From the NCBI GenBank assembly GCA_016286165.1, contig JAEESE010000014.1:1-64000 (forward strand): a stretch of 64,000 nucleotides of DNA, read 5' to 3'. The position numbers and the translations under genes were made by a program. This DNA comes from Bacteroidaceae bacterium (lineage in GTDB: Bacteria > Bacteroidota > Bacteroidia > Bacteroidales > Bacteroidaceae). Positions 38,692-47,787 of the stretch are shown here, piece by piece; positions within the stretch are counted from its first letter, which is position 1, and each line of letters opens with the position of its first letter. The notes under the pieces are model-generated. The model saw only the letters and a program-made list of their open reading frames with translations. It was not told the DNA's origin and did no database searches.

Positions 38692-39609
38692 TTTTTTGTT
38701 TTCCTCCTTTTTATTTCCTGCTCCGATTCGCGCCGCTTCCGCGTAGAGGGAGAGATAGACAATCTGGAGCAAGCGGAGTTTTATATCTACAGCACCGATG
38801 GTGGTTTGGCAAAACTCGACACTATCTATGTGCGCGACGGTAACTTCAAATGGGAAACGCTCATTGAGCACGAAGCTACCTTCTTCTTAGTCTATCCCAA
38901 CCTTAGTCAACAAGTCATCTTCGCAAGTCCAGGCCAGAAAGTCAGTGTCATTGGCGATGCAGCACAACTGCGAGCCATCAACGTCCTCGGTACCGACGAG
39001 AACAAGGCATACACAGAGTTCCGAATGGCCCATTTCAACGATAGCCCAGAGGCATTGACAGCAGCCATGCGCGATTATATTGCCACTCATTCCGACAGTC
39101 GTGTCAGCACGTTCATGCGAACGCTTGTTCAGAATGTGCGAGGCACTGGCTCAGGCATAGTGGTAGGACAAAAGCTCACAGACTTAGAGCTGCCACCTGA
39201 CGGCCTTTCGTCCGACAGCACAACCATTCGTCTGCGTCCTGGCCGACCGGTATTACTGACGTTTTGGGCCTCATGGCTTCGCGAGACTACCGAAGATTTC
39301 TATTTTCTGCTGAAAGCACACCGCCAGTCACAGCACGCCAGTGGCGACAAGAGCCTGCGTGTCATCAGCGTAAGCCTTGACGTCAATCCCGACGACTACC
39401 GCAGCACTTGCCGTTTTGACTCGCTCATTTGGGAGTCGCGCTGCTATCGCCAGATATGGGATACGCCTATCGTCAGCCAACTCTCCATTACCTCGCTGCC
39501 GTATTATATCCTCACTGATGCTGATTTGCGCGTAGTGGCTTGTGGCAGCAATTGGAAGGACGATATCCAGCGCCCTCTTTATAGCCTCACTTCCAACGGC
39601 AGAGAATAA
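38632..39609 (+). CDS. Thioredoxin-fold lipoprotein lacking the CXXC motif
   Basis: This 325-residue lipoprotein has lipobox FISC after a hydrophobic run (GWGWFFVFLLFISC). The N-terminal third resembles DUF4369 (FRVEGEIDNLEQAEFYIYS), and the C-terminal third has the thioredoxin/TlpA pattern (GRPVLLTFWASWLRETTED ... SLPYYILTDADLRVVA). The active site should read WCxxC but reads WLRET, so redox activity is unlikely. The ATG at 38632 has AAGAAGAG just upstream; the ATG at 38593 would put basic residues before the signal and is less likely. Residues 11-19 come from a palindromic repeat. Confidence 0.82.
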   Translation: MRTETHTSRSLLPSLMGWGWFFVFLLFISCSDSRRFRVEGEIDNLEQAEFYIYSTDGGLAKLDTIYVRDGNFKWETLIEHEATFFLVYPNLSQQVIFASPGQKVSVIGDAAQLRAINVLGTDENKAYTEFRMAHFNDSPEALTAAMRDYIATHSDSRVSTFMRTLVQNVRGTGSGIVVGQKLTDLELPPDGLSSDSTTIRLRPGRPVLLTFWASWLRETTEDFYFLLKAHRQSQHASGDKSLRVISVSLDVNPDDYRSTCRFDSLIWESRCYRQIWDTPIVSQLSITSLPYYILTDADLRVVACGSNWKDDIQRPLYSLTSNGRE

Positions 39610-39623
39610 TCTGCCTGCCTGAT

Positions 39624-41678
39624 TTAATGTGCAACTGCCCGTGGAAACGAAGCGATGCGTAGGCGAGCGGCACCCATAGGCACGAGTGTTACGCACTCTA
39701 TCCTGTTGCTGCGCTGAGCCGATTCAGATGGTAGGACATCCGTCATGCCGGTTTGGTCCATACCCCACGATGGAATGCGGCAGGCATTCACCGTGAACAC
39801 AAATGGCACGGCATCAAGCGTGAAGGGATAATTATCTTGTGGCCATCCGAGAACAGTCTTCTCGGCTACGACTGGCATATTCTGCTTGTCCACAACGAGA
39901 GCATAGTTCCAGGGTGAACGTGGGAAGAGTTCGTAGGCAGGCCACAACGAGGCATCGACACCTTCCTGCCAGTGGGAATCATTCTGAACCATATCCTTGT
40001 CCCGGCTGTCGCGCTGCTGTACGTCCTCGTCGATACGTAATGCCAGAGTCAGTGGGCCGTAATCGAGGCTCACGCTATTCTTATTTTCTTCCCATACACG
40101 CGAGCGTAGGCTCATAGGCAGTTGCAGCGTCACGGCATCTCCGTTCTTCCACTCGCGTTCGATGCGCAGATAGCTCCCGCCGCGTTCTATTTTGCCTTTG
40201 GCATTGTCGCCCTTAAGTGAATATGATGCACCTTCAACCCATGCAGGCACACGTAGGTACAACGGAAAACGAACAGGCGAAGCGGTGGTGACGCTCACGT
40301 TTATCATCTCGTCGAACGGGTAATGTGTGTCAATGCTCACTACTACGTCTTGCCTGTTGGCAACGCGAGCGTAGGCATCGCATTCAGCATATAGCATAGT
40401 GGCCAGGCCTCCGTCGGTGGTGGCCATTACCAAGTGCTCGGCAAAATAAGGCCAGCCCATTCCGTGGTTATGCTGGCAGCACCTGCTGCTGAAAGGGCTC
40501 ATCGATAGCATACCAGGCAGGTTGTTGTCTATGCTGGGCGCATGGTTCTTGCCATCGCTGATAGCTTGGTTGGGCGACGTGATATACCTTAGCGACCGCA
40601 TATCAGGCATTAGTGCAGCTGTGTAGCTGTTGAATGCCACCTCTTCGCATTGGTCAGCCCAAGCCGGGTCGCCGGTGATGCTCATCATTATCTCGTCGCT
40701 GGCCATCTGCTCTACCAATGCACATGTCTCAGCACCCTGACGAGGGTCAGAATAACCTGCGCGTGCATTCTCGTCGGCACCATACATTCCTCCCGGCACC
40801 TGTCCGTAGCGCTTGCGTATCTCCTGTTGGTTGTTGTAAGCAGCCTGAAGCATTGCCTTGTCGCCCGTATAGACGTAATATGTAGCAGGTTCACGGAACC
40901 CTTGTGCCACATTCACACCATGCCAGTTGGGCAGGTCGCCCTTCATAGTCCAGTCGCAACCGTTTTTGTGCAACTTGTCAATGAGAGGCAGCAATTCTCT
41001 ATCGCCTGTTCTGTTGTATAGCCAGATGACGCTCCATTCGTTGTCGCTGCCGCGTTTGTTTTCCCAATAGTCCTTAAGGAATTTGTCATCGGGCACGGTC
41101 TGTTCCCATTTCATATAGTTGGTCATCGCCTTGATGACACGCTCGTCGCCGCTATACTCATAGTACGTTTGCAGCGCCCACAGCATAATCATCTGTGCCC
41201 ATATCTCAGGTCGCCCGTTGCTCATATTGCGCGGCCCTAAGAAGCCGTCGGGCTTCAGGTTGTTCAGCACACCCTCAAACCAAGTCTGTGCCTCGGCCTT
41301 CAGCGTTTCGTCGTCGAGGATATATGCCAGGCTGGCATAGCCGCGCAACCAATAAGGCACCTCCTCCCATCCGTGGTCGCCATTGTCGCTGAGCCATTGG
41401 TTGTTGCGCTTGTCGAGCCAGTCGCTCACGGTGCCGAGCTGACCGTTCAAACCGTTTTTCTGGCGCACGAGCACCTCACGAAGCCAGCCGCGCGGCTGAA
41501 CCTTGCCCACAGGCAGTTTCAGCAGCGAACCGCCATGCAGTGGCGCGCGGAATGAAGGGTAATTGGCCGTAGTGCCTACTTGCGGGCGTTCCACCACACT
41601 TACCTTGGTCTGAGCCGTTGTCCGCGAGGGAATGGCGATAACACACAAAATAGCAATAAACAAATTAATCCTATTCAT
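39624..41678 (-). CDS. GH127 family protein (beta-L-arabinofuranosidase-like)
   Basis: This 684-residue exported enzyme has signal peptide MNRINLFIAILCVIAIPSRTTAQ. The body is an (alpha/alpha)6 barrel plus C-terminal beta domains. The zinc/catalytic set known from HypBA1 (E338, C340, C417, C418) is seen as E317 and C319 (GAETCALVEQ) and C400-C401 (SRCCQHNHG), so the Cys-nucleophile mechanism is plausible. The frame is open to 41711, but the promoter at 41709 rules that start out. It probably acts on arabinose-containing plant glycans. It is convergent with the thioredoxin-fold lipoprotein. Confidence 0.9.
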   Translation of the reverse strand: MNRINLFIAILCVIAIPSRTTAQTKVSVVERPQVGTTANYPSFRAPLHGGSLLKLPVGKVQPRGWLREVLVRQKNGLNGQLGTVSDWLDKRNNQWLSDNGDHGWEEVPYWLRGYASLAYILDDETLKAEAQTWFEGVLNNLKPDGFLGPRNMSNGRPEIWAQMIMLWALQTYYEYSGDERVIKAMTNYMKWEQTVPDDKFLKDYWENKRGSDNEWSVIWLYNRTGDRELLPLIDKLHKNGCDWTMKGDLPNWHGVNVAQGFREPATYYVYTGDKAMLQAAYNNQQEIRKRYGQVPGGMYGADENARAGYSDPRQGAETCALVEQMASDEIMMSITGDPAWADQCEEVAFNSYTAALMPDMRSLRYITSPNQAISDGKNHAPSIDNNLPGMLSMSPFSSRCCQHNHGMGWPYFAEHLVMATTDGGLATMLYAECDAYARVANRQDVVVSIDTHYPFDEMINVSVTTASPVRFPLYLRVPAWVEGASYSLKGDNAKGKIERGGSYLRIEREWKNGDAVTLQLPMSLRSRVWEENKNSVSLDYGPLTLALRIDEDVQQRDSRDKDMVQNDSHWQEGVDASLWPAYELFPRSPWNYALVVDKQNMPVVAEKTVLGWPQDNYPFTLDAVPFVFTVNACRIPSWGMDQTGMTDVLPSESAQRSNRIECVTLVPMGAARLRIASFPRAVAH

Positions 41679-41708
41679 GGAATCAAGTTTTATATTTGTT
41701 TCTTGCTG

Positions 41709-41716
41709 CAAAGATA
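41709..41716 (-). promoter_or_regulatory. Promoter -7 element of the GH127 gene
   Basis: The minus strand reads TATCTTTG, 31 bases before the ATG. No clear -33 element. Confidence 0.6.
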
Positions 41717-41811
41717 GTGCTATTCGCCCTGTAAAATCATTAATATCTATTCAAAAGATAGCAATAATGCTTAAAATAAGACCTATGAATAGGTATTGCT
41801 GATGCAAGGGA

Positions 41812-43305
41812 TTATCCCACGCTGCCTTCGAGCGACACGCTGAGCAGTTTTTGTGCCTCGGCGGCAAATTCCATCGGCAGTTTGTTCAGCACATCTTTGG
41901 CATAGCCGTTCACGATGAGCCCCACGGCTTCTTCTTCTGCTATGCCGCGTTGGCGGCAGTAGAAGAGTTGCTCTTCCGAGATCTTCGACGTGGTGGCCTC
42001 GTGTTCCACTATGGCCGACGGGTTCTGAACGTCCATATAGGGGAACGTATGTGCTCCGCAGGTGGGCGAGAGCAGGAGGCTGTCGCACGATGAATAGTTG
42101 CGGGCACCCTCGGCTTTCGGCGCTACACGCACCAGACCGCGGTACGAGTTCTGCGAACGGCCGGCGCTGATGCCCTTGCTTATAATGGTACTGCGTGTGC
42201 GGGGGGCGAGGTGAATCATCTTAGTGCCGGTGTCGGCCTGCTGGAAGTTGTTGGTCACTGCCACGGAGTAGAACTCTGCCTGCGATCCTTCGCCTGCCAG
42301 AACGCACGACGGATACTTCCAAGTAATAGCCGAACCTGTTTCCACTTGTGTCCAGGACAGCTTGGCGTTTTCACCTCGCACCAAGCCGCGCTTCGTCACT
42401 AAGTTCAGCACACCGCCCTTGCCTTCCTTGTCGCCCGGGTACCAGTTCTGCACGGTAGAATATTTCACTTCAGCATGATTCTCTACCACTATCTCCACTA
42501 TGGCTGCGTGCAGTTGGTTCTCGTCGCGCATGGGGGCGGTGCAACCTTCGAGGTAGCTGACATAGGCCCCCTCGTCGGCCACGATGAGTGTGCGTTCAAA
42601 CTGTCCCGTGCCACGGGCATTGATGCGGAAATAGGTAGAGAGTTCCATGGGACATCTCACCCCCTTGGGGATATACACGAAGGAGCCGTCAGAGAAGACA
42701 GCCGAGTTCAGGGCGGCGAAGAAATTGTCGCGATAGGGCACTACCGACCCGAGATATTTCCTGACCAAGTCGGGATGCTCGCGTACGGCTTCGCTTATCG
42801 AGCAGAAGATTATGCCCAGCTCTGCCAGCTTGGCGCGGAACGTAGTCTTCACGCTTACGCTGTCCATCACGGCGTCCACGGCTGTGCCGCTGAGTGCCAA
42901 ACGCTCCTCGAGCGGGATGCCGAGCTTGTCGAAGGTCTTCATCAGCTCGGGGTCGATGTCGTCGATGCTCTTCGGACCTTCTTTCTTCTTCGATGCCGTA
43001 GGGTCGGCATAGTAGGAAATGGCCTGATAGTCAATCTCCGGCATCTGCAGATGTCCCCAGGTGGGTTGCTGCTGCGCCTGCCAGTATCGGAACGCTTTCA
43101 GGCGGAACTCCAACAGCCAATCGGGTTCACCTTTCTTGGCGGAGATGAGGCGCACCGTATCCTCAGTGAGGCCGCTGTCAATCACCTCTGTTTCCACATC
43201 GGTGGTGAAACCGAACTCATAGGCTTTATCCACGACCGAGCGCACGTAGGCGTTCTGTCCGTCAGCTCCTTTCTTCGTCTCCTCTATGTCTTTGTTGCTG
43301 CTCAT
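41812..43305 (-). CDS. sufB: Fe-S cluster assembly protein SufB
   Basis: This 497-residue SufB is a scaffold component of the SufBCD complex. Diagnostic strings are [64 protein letters not shown] and [29 protein letters not shown], with the final Cys-containing blocks [11 protein letters not shown] and [26 protein letters not shown]. The usual neighbours sufC and sufD are absent on both sides; sufS is at 23927. Confidence 0.96.
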   Translation of the reverse strand: MSSNKDIEETKKGADGQNAYVRSVVDKAYEFGFTTDVETEVIDSGLTEDTVRLISAKKGEPDWLLEFRLKAFRYWQAQQQPTWGHLQMPEIDYQAISYYADPTASKKKEGPKSIDDIDPELMKTFDKLGIPLEERLALSGTAVDAVMDSVSVKTTFRAKLAELGIIFCSISEAVREHPDLVRKYLGSVVPYRDNFFAALNSAVFSDGSFVYIPKGVRCPMELSTYFRINARGTGQFERTLIVADEGAYVSYLEGCTAPMRDENQLHAAIVEIVVENHAEVKYSTVQNWYPGDKEGKGGVLNLVTKRGLVRGENAKLSWTQVETGSAITWKYPSCVLAGEGSQAEFYSVAVTNNFQQADTGTKMIHLAPRTRSTIISKGISAGRSQNSYRGLVRVAPKAEGARNYSSCDSLLLSPTCGAHTFPYMDVQNPSAIVEHEATTSKISEEQLFYCRQRGIAEEEAVGLIVNGYAKDVLNKLPMEFAAEAQKLLSVSLEGSVG

Positions 43306-43331
43306 GCTTTATGATAGTCTTTTTCCGTGTG

Positions 43332-43360
43332 CAAAGATACTGCTTTTGCCCCGAACCAAA
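43332..43360 (-). promoter_or_regulatory. Promoter of sufB
   Basis: The minus strand has TATCTTTG (43332-43339) and a TTTG at 43357-43360 with a 17-base gap, slightly short. The leader is under 30 bases. Confidence 0.6.
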
Positions 43361-43447
43361 GCAAGAATAGCCGAAAAACTGCATCACTTCCAATTTTTCT
43401 CTCCATTCTCACTCCCTCCCAACCCTAATAGGTTTCGGCAAATTGTG

Positions 43448-43473
43448 TTAAGGGTTTGGGCGAAAACCCTTAA
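43448..43473. repeat. Perfect hairpin TTAAGGGTTT/AAACCCTTAA
   Basis: A perfect 10-bp stem surrounds the 6-base loop GGGCGA. It stands in the 994-base noncoding stretch between sufB and cvpA, about 140 bases upstream of sufB. No T-tract follows on either strand, so it is not an obvious terminator. Confidence 0.7.
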
Positions 43474-43570
43474 GGCTGTAAACCTGAACCCTTCACAGAT
43501 ACTGTCCGTGGACTCCATGGACTATGCTTCCACCAATAATGATTCAAAACCGCTTAGGGGCGTTAAGATG

Positions 43571-43946
43571 CCGAAAAATAAAATGTTTTTCAAATTTGAC
43601 TTCACCCTTCACTGTAAGTGATTGATTTTCAATGGTGGCGTTGTTTAGAGGCCACAATCAAGGGTATAATTGCATAAAAACTTTATGAATATCACCCCTG
43701 CTTCCACTTTTTGCCTGTTTTTGCCAGCTAATCGATTATCTCACTGCATATTACACCAAGTGGAGGCTGTTCATTTTGCCTCCACTTTGCCTTCACTCTA
43801 AATTATCCCGGATTACCCTTCATCTCTGGGCAAAAAGGGACACAGAATAAAGTTGGATTTGGAATCCGGAAATAAGCTATTGCTGATTATCAGGTAGTTA
43901 TAGTGAAGTGTGAAGTCAATTTTGAAAAACATTTTATTTTTTTGCC
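43571..43946. repeat. 376-bp element bounded by ~43-bp inverted repeats
   Basis: The left arm (43571-43613, ending TTGACTTCACCCTTCACT) and the right arm (43902-43946, beginning AGTGAAGTGTGAAGTCAA) are near-perfect reverse complements, with about 5 mismatches or gaps, and share the core AAATAAAATGTTTTTCAAA. The interior has no credible ORF and contains repeated CCTTCACTCT/CTTCATCTC words. This is the form of a miniature inverted-repeat element. No target-site duplication is obvious. Confidence 0.7.
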
Positions 43947-44114
43947 CTTATCTGTGCTAAGAATGCAGAGGAGGGCGATATCCTACGTCAATCTGTTCGT
44001 CAATCTTTTATGTTAGAGGCTCACACAGGAATCACAGAAAACGGCTGTTTGTGACAATTAATGAGATAACCGTCAATCTTTACTTTCATTTCGAACTGAT
44101 TGATTACGGACCAT

Positions 44115-44277
44115 GACCAGACGTGCGTGCAGATATGAACGGTCGTGCATGCGGATATGACCGGTCGTGCAGGCAGATATGACTGGTCATATAGGCAAAT
44201 TAGGCCGGTCATGCAAGCCGATAAGGCCGGCTTTAACGAACAGCACGACCGATTGAGCTTGTGGGCTCGACCGGTCG
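44115..44277. repeat. Array of eight 22-bp units with GACCGGTC cores
   Basis: Core words fall at 44117, 44139, 44161, 44183, 44205, 44227, 44249 and 44271, an exact 22-bp period over eight units. Intact cores read GACCGGTCGTGC; others are diverged (CCAGACG, CTGGTCA, CCGGCTT, CCGATTG) but stay in phase. The array ends 23 bases from the cvpA stop, at the 3' end of the rimP-nusA-infB-cvpA operon. There are no unique spacers. Confidence 0.92.
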
Positions 44278-44299
44278 TGCTGCTGATATAATAGTTTGT

Positions 44300-44809
44300 T
44301 CAGTTGTCTTTGGCTCCTCGCCACTGGCTCTTGGCCAGGTTGAAGGCTATAGAGGTTGTCTGCTTCAGAGGCTCGAAGAGGAGGGAGTTGTGCTGCGAAT
44401 CCTCCTTCACCAATCGTGTGATGGAGAGAACATTGCAGACGGCTCCGAGCAGGATGGCATATTTCACAACGCTTAGCAAAGCACCGCCAAGGTTGTTGAC
44501 GCCATCGAGACCTGCCCACTCAAGCACTTTTGTGAGCAGCGAGCCAAGCACGCCCAGGACGATAGGCACGCCTATCCAGATGAGTGCGAAGGCAATGATG
44601 CTGGCAATGCTGGGGGAGGTGCCGATATGCGGGGCGAGTTCGTAGCCCACTTGTTCGTAGAGCAGGTAAGCTAAGTACAGTCCCACGAAGACACCTATCA
44701 GCCCTAATACCTCTTTCAGCAGGCCGTTGCTCCACCCCTTCCATGCTCCGAGGGCGAGCACAATGAGAAATAAAATATCGAATCCGTTCATTTCATTCAC
44801 TTCGTTCAT
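44300..44809 (-). CDS. cvpA: CvpA family membrane protein
   Basis: This 169-residue inner-membrane protein has four hydrophobic segments (ILFLIVLALGAWKGW, EVLGLIGVFVGLYLAYLLY, SIIAFALIWIGVPIVLGVLG, VVKYAILLGAVCNVLSI) and the CvpA pattern at the N-terminus. The ATG at 44809 overlaps the infB stop (TAATG), giving translational coupling; the Met at 44791 matches the usual family start better and is an alternative. CvpA proteins are linked to envelope stress and colicin V export in E. coli; the role here is not known. Confidence 0.85.
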   Translation of the reverse strand: MNEVNEMNGFDILFLIVLALGAWKGWSNGLLKEVLGLIGVFVGLYLAYLLYEQVGYELAPHIGTSPSIASIIAFALIWIGVPIVLGVLGSLLTKVLEWAGLDGVNNLGGALLSVVKYAILLGAVCNVLSITRLVKEDSQHNSLLFEPLKQTTSIAFNLAKSQWRGAKDN

Positions 44810-47664
44810 TATAGTTTCGCCTTCACTTCGATCTCCTGGAAGGTTTCGATCGTGTCGCCTTCGCGGATATCGCTGTAGTTGACGAGCGAGATACCGCACT
44901 CGAAGTTGGTGTTGACTTCCTTGACGTCATCCTTGAAACGCTTGAGGGCATCGATGGCGCCGGTGTGAATGACGATACCGTCGCGAATGACACGTGCCTT
45001 GTTGGAACGGCTGACCTTGCCGTCGATGACGTAAGCACCAGCCACAGTACCGACCTTGGAGATGTGGAACACCTGACGCACCTCGAGCTGCGCGGTGACT
45101 TCTTCCTTGAGCTCGGGGGCCAACATGCCTTCCATGGCTTCCTTCACCTCTTCGATAGCATCGTAGATAATGCTGTAGGTGCGGATTTCCACGCCCTGCT
45201 GCTCGGCGGCCTTGCGGGCACTGGCTGACGGACGCACCTGGAAGGCTACGATGATAGCGTCGGAAGCGGCGGCCAGCGAGACATCGTTCTCGGAGATCTG
45301 ACCCACGGCCTTGTGGATTACGTTGACGGCAATCTTCTCGGTGGAGAGCTTGATGAGCGAGTCGCTCAAGGCCTCGATAGAGCCGTCCACGTCGCCCTTG
45401 ACGATGACGTTCAACTCCTGGAAACCGCCCTGTTCGATGCGGCGACCGATCTCGTCGAGAGTGAGGTGGTGCTGCGTGCGGATGCCCTGTTCGCGCTGTA
45501 GCTGTTCGCGCTTGGTAGCAATCTCGCGGGCTTCCTGGTCGGTGTCCATCACGTGGAAGGTGTCGCCGGCCTGAGGAGCGCCGTTCAAGCCGAGCACGGT
45601 GGCTGCCTGAGCCGGGCCAATCTCCTTGATGCGCTGTCCGCGCTCGTTGAACATCGCCTTGATACGGCCGTAGTTGGTACCTGCCAACAGGATATCGCCC
45701 ATCTTCAGCGTGCCGTTGGAGCAGAGCACGGTGGCGACGTAGCCACGGCCCTTGTCGAGCGACGACTCGATGATGGAGCCTGTAGCCTTGCGGTTGGGAT
45801 TGGCCTTGAGGTCGAGCATCTCGGCTTCGAGGAGCACCTTCTCCATCAGTTCGGGCACGCCCATGCCTTTCTTGGCACTGATGTCCTGGCTCTGGTACTT
45901 GCCGCCCCAGTCCTCAACGAGGAAGTTCATCTGTGCAAGATGTTCCTTGATCTTCTCGGGGTTAGCGGCAGGCTTGTCTATCTTGTTGATGGCGAAGACG
46001 ATGGGCACGCCTGCAGCCACAGCGTGGTTGATGGCTTCCTTGGTCTGCGGCATGATGTCGTCGTCGGCTGCGATGATGATGATGGCGATATCGGTGACCT
46101 GAGCACCACGGGCACGCATGGCGGTGAATGCCTCGTGACCGGGGGTGTCAAGGAAGGTGATATGGCGGCCGTCCTCCAGCTTCACGTTGTAAGCACCGAT
46201 GTGCTGTGTGATGCCGCCTGCCTCGCCTGCGATGACATTGGTCTTGCGGATATAGTCGAGCAGAGATGTCTTACCATGGTCTACGTGACCCATGACGGTG
46301 ACGATAGGAGCGCGTGGCACGAGATCTGCCTCATCGTCGGCCTCCTCTTGCACGGCTTCGCTGACGTCGGCGCTGACATACTCGGTCTGGAAGCCGAACT
46401 CGTCGGCCACGAGGTCGATGGTCTCCTTATCCATCCTCTGGTTGATACTTACCATGACGCCGAGGCTCATGCAGGTGCCGATGACCTGTGTGACGGGGAT
46501 GTTCATCATGCTGGCCAACTCGTTGGCGGTGACGAACTCCGTCAGCTTCAGGATCTTGGACTCCTGTTCCTGCTGCTCGAGCTCTGCCTCGATGCCTGCA
46601 CGTATGTTCTCGCGCTTCTCGCGACGATACTTGGCACCCTTGCCCAGCGAGGCATTCTTGCCGGAAGTGAGGCGTGCGAGCGTCTCGCGTACCTGCTTTG
46701 CAATCTCCTCGTCGCTCTGCTCGGGGGGCAGGATGACCTCCTTGGGCTGGTTCTTGCGCTTGTTTTTCTTGCCGCCCTGCTGCTGGTTGGCAGGCTGCTG
46801 GTTGCCGCCCTTGTTCTTCTTGGGCTGACCTTGGTTCTGCTGTTTGGCAGCTTCGGCTTTGATGTCGACGCGCTCGCCTTTCTTCTTGTTGCGACGGTTT
46901 TCGCCTTCGGCTGTTGCGCCTTGCGAACCCTTGCCCGAGCCTCCACGACGCTTCTTTTGGCGTGGCGGGCGTGTGCTCTGGTTGAGCGAGTCGAGGTCGA
47001 TATGACCTTTGATGTTAAGCGTGAGGGGCGGTTCGGCCGGACCTTTCACACGGAACACACCATCGACCTCTTCGAGTTCTATGGCACCCTTCTTCTTCTT
47101 GGGCTGCGGTTCCGTGGCAGCCTCGGTGGTAGCTTCCGTGGCAGTTTCCTGCTGAGGCTCTTCAGCGGGGACCTCCACCTTTACCTCTTCCACCTTTACC
47201 TCTTTAGCCTTTACTTCATCGGCCACGGGCTTCTGCTCAGGGGCCTTTTCCACTGCCTTCGGCTCAGCAACCGGCTTGGCTTCGGGGGCTTTCTCCTCCT
47301 TCTTGGCTTCCGGTTCGGGTGCTGCAGGCGCAGGTTTCGGGGTCTTTGGTTTGGGGTTGAGATCTATATGTCCAACCACTTTAGGCTTCTTCACCTCGGT
47401 CAATGGCAGAGCCTTGTCGTCCTCGGTGAGCACAATAGTTTCTTTCTTCTCCTTGGCCTTGCGTGCCGTGGATATTTTCTGAGCTTGAGCCAGTACGACC
47501 TTATCTTTGTTGAACTCGGCCTGCACGAGCGCATACTGCTCATCGGTGATGGTAGCGTTTGGGTTAGCTTCCACCTCGGTGAATCCCTTCTTGTTGAGGA
47601 AATCCACGAGCGTCTGCAGTCCTACGCTACACTCTTTTGTTACTTTATTTATTCTTATTGGCAT
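44809..47664 (-). CDS. infB: Translation initiation factor IF-2
   Basis: IF-2 (951 residues) is the GTPase that places initiator tRNA on the 30S subunit. The N-terminal ~350 residues are a low-complexity Lys/Glu/Pro/Gln-rich region ([38 protein letters not shown]). The G domain begins near residue 450 with [24 protein letters not shown] and NKIDKP. Domains C1 and C2 follow. A 711-codon open frame on the opposite strand is an artefact of codon bias. It is followed by cvpA. Confidence 0.97.
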   Translation of the reverse strand: MPIRINKVTKECSVGLQTLVDFLNKKGFTEVEANPNATITDEQYALVQAEFNKDKVVLAQAQKISTARKAKEKKETIVLTEDDKALPLTEVKKPKVVGHIDLNPKPKTPKPAPAAPEPEAKKEEKAPEAKPVAEPKAVEKAPEQKPVADEVKAKEVKVEEVKVEVPAEEPQQETATEATTEAATEPQPKKKKGAIELEEVDGVFRVKGPAEPPLTLNIKGHIDLDSLNQSTRPPRQKKRRGGSGKGSQGATAEGENRRNKKKGERVDIKAEAAKQQNQGQPKKNKGGNQQPANQQQGGKKNKRKNQPKEVILPPEQSDEEIAKQVRETLARLTSGKNASLGKGAKYRREKRENIRAGIEAELEQQEQESKILKLTEFVTANELASMMNIPVTQVIGTCMSLGVMVSINQRMDKETIDLVADEFGFQTEYVSADVSEAVQEEADDEADLVPRAPIVTVMGHVDHGKTSLLDYIRKTNVIAGEAGGITQHIGAYNVKLEDGRHITFLDTPGHEAFTAMRARGAQVTDIAIIIIAADDDIMPQTKEAINHAVAAGVPIVFAINKIDKPAANPEKIKEHLAQMNFLVEDWGGKYQSQDISAKKGMGVPELMEKVLLEAEMLDLKANPNRKATGSIIESSLDKGRGYVATVLCSNGTLKMGDILLAGTNYGRIKAMFNERGQRIKEIGPAQAATVLGLNGAPQAGDTFHVMDTDQEAREIATKREQLQREQGIRTQHHLTLDEIGRRIEQGGFQELNVIVKGDVDGSIEALSDSLIKLSTEKIAVNVIHKAVGQISENDVSLAAASDAIIVAFQVRPSASARKAAEQQGVEIRTYSIIYDAIEEVKEAMEGMLAPELKEEVTAQLEVRQVFHISKVGTVAGAYVIDGKVSRSNKARVIRDGIVIHTGAIDALKRFKDDVKEVNTNFECGISLVNYSDIREGDTIETFQEIEVKAKL

Positions 47665-47676
47665 ATACGTTATTTT

Positions 47677-47787
47677 AGTGAAAAGTGAATGAGTGAAAAA
47701 TATAAATTACTATTGAATGTTGTAGAGTGAATCAGAAGGTGAGAGTGACGTTAATTTTTCACTTTCCACTCAATCATTTTTCACTTT
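47677..47787. repeat. Heptamer-type inverted repeat between infB and nusA
   Basis: AGTGAAA-AGTGAAT-GAGTGAAAAA (47677-47700) faces TTTTTCACTTTCCACTCAATCA and TTTTTCACTTTC (47754-47787). The right arm runs into the last codons of nusA, so part of the acidic/Ser-Glu-Lys C-terminus of NusA (EEENESEK) is encoded by the repeat. Confidence 0.75.

Noticed and set aside
43286..43621. 111-codon ORF on the plus strand
   Set aside because: It overlaps the sufB start and promoter and runs through a hairpin and the MITE-like left arm. Composition does not look coding.
45553..47688. 711-codon ORF opposite infB
   Set aside because: It covers infB antisense, is Leu-rich as expected from the complement of Glu/Lys codons, and has no recognisable domain or promoter.
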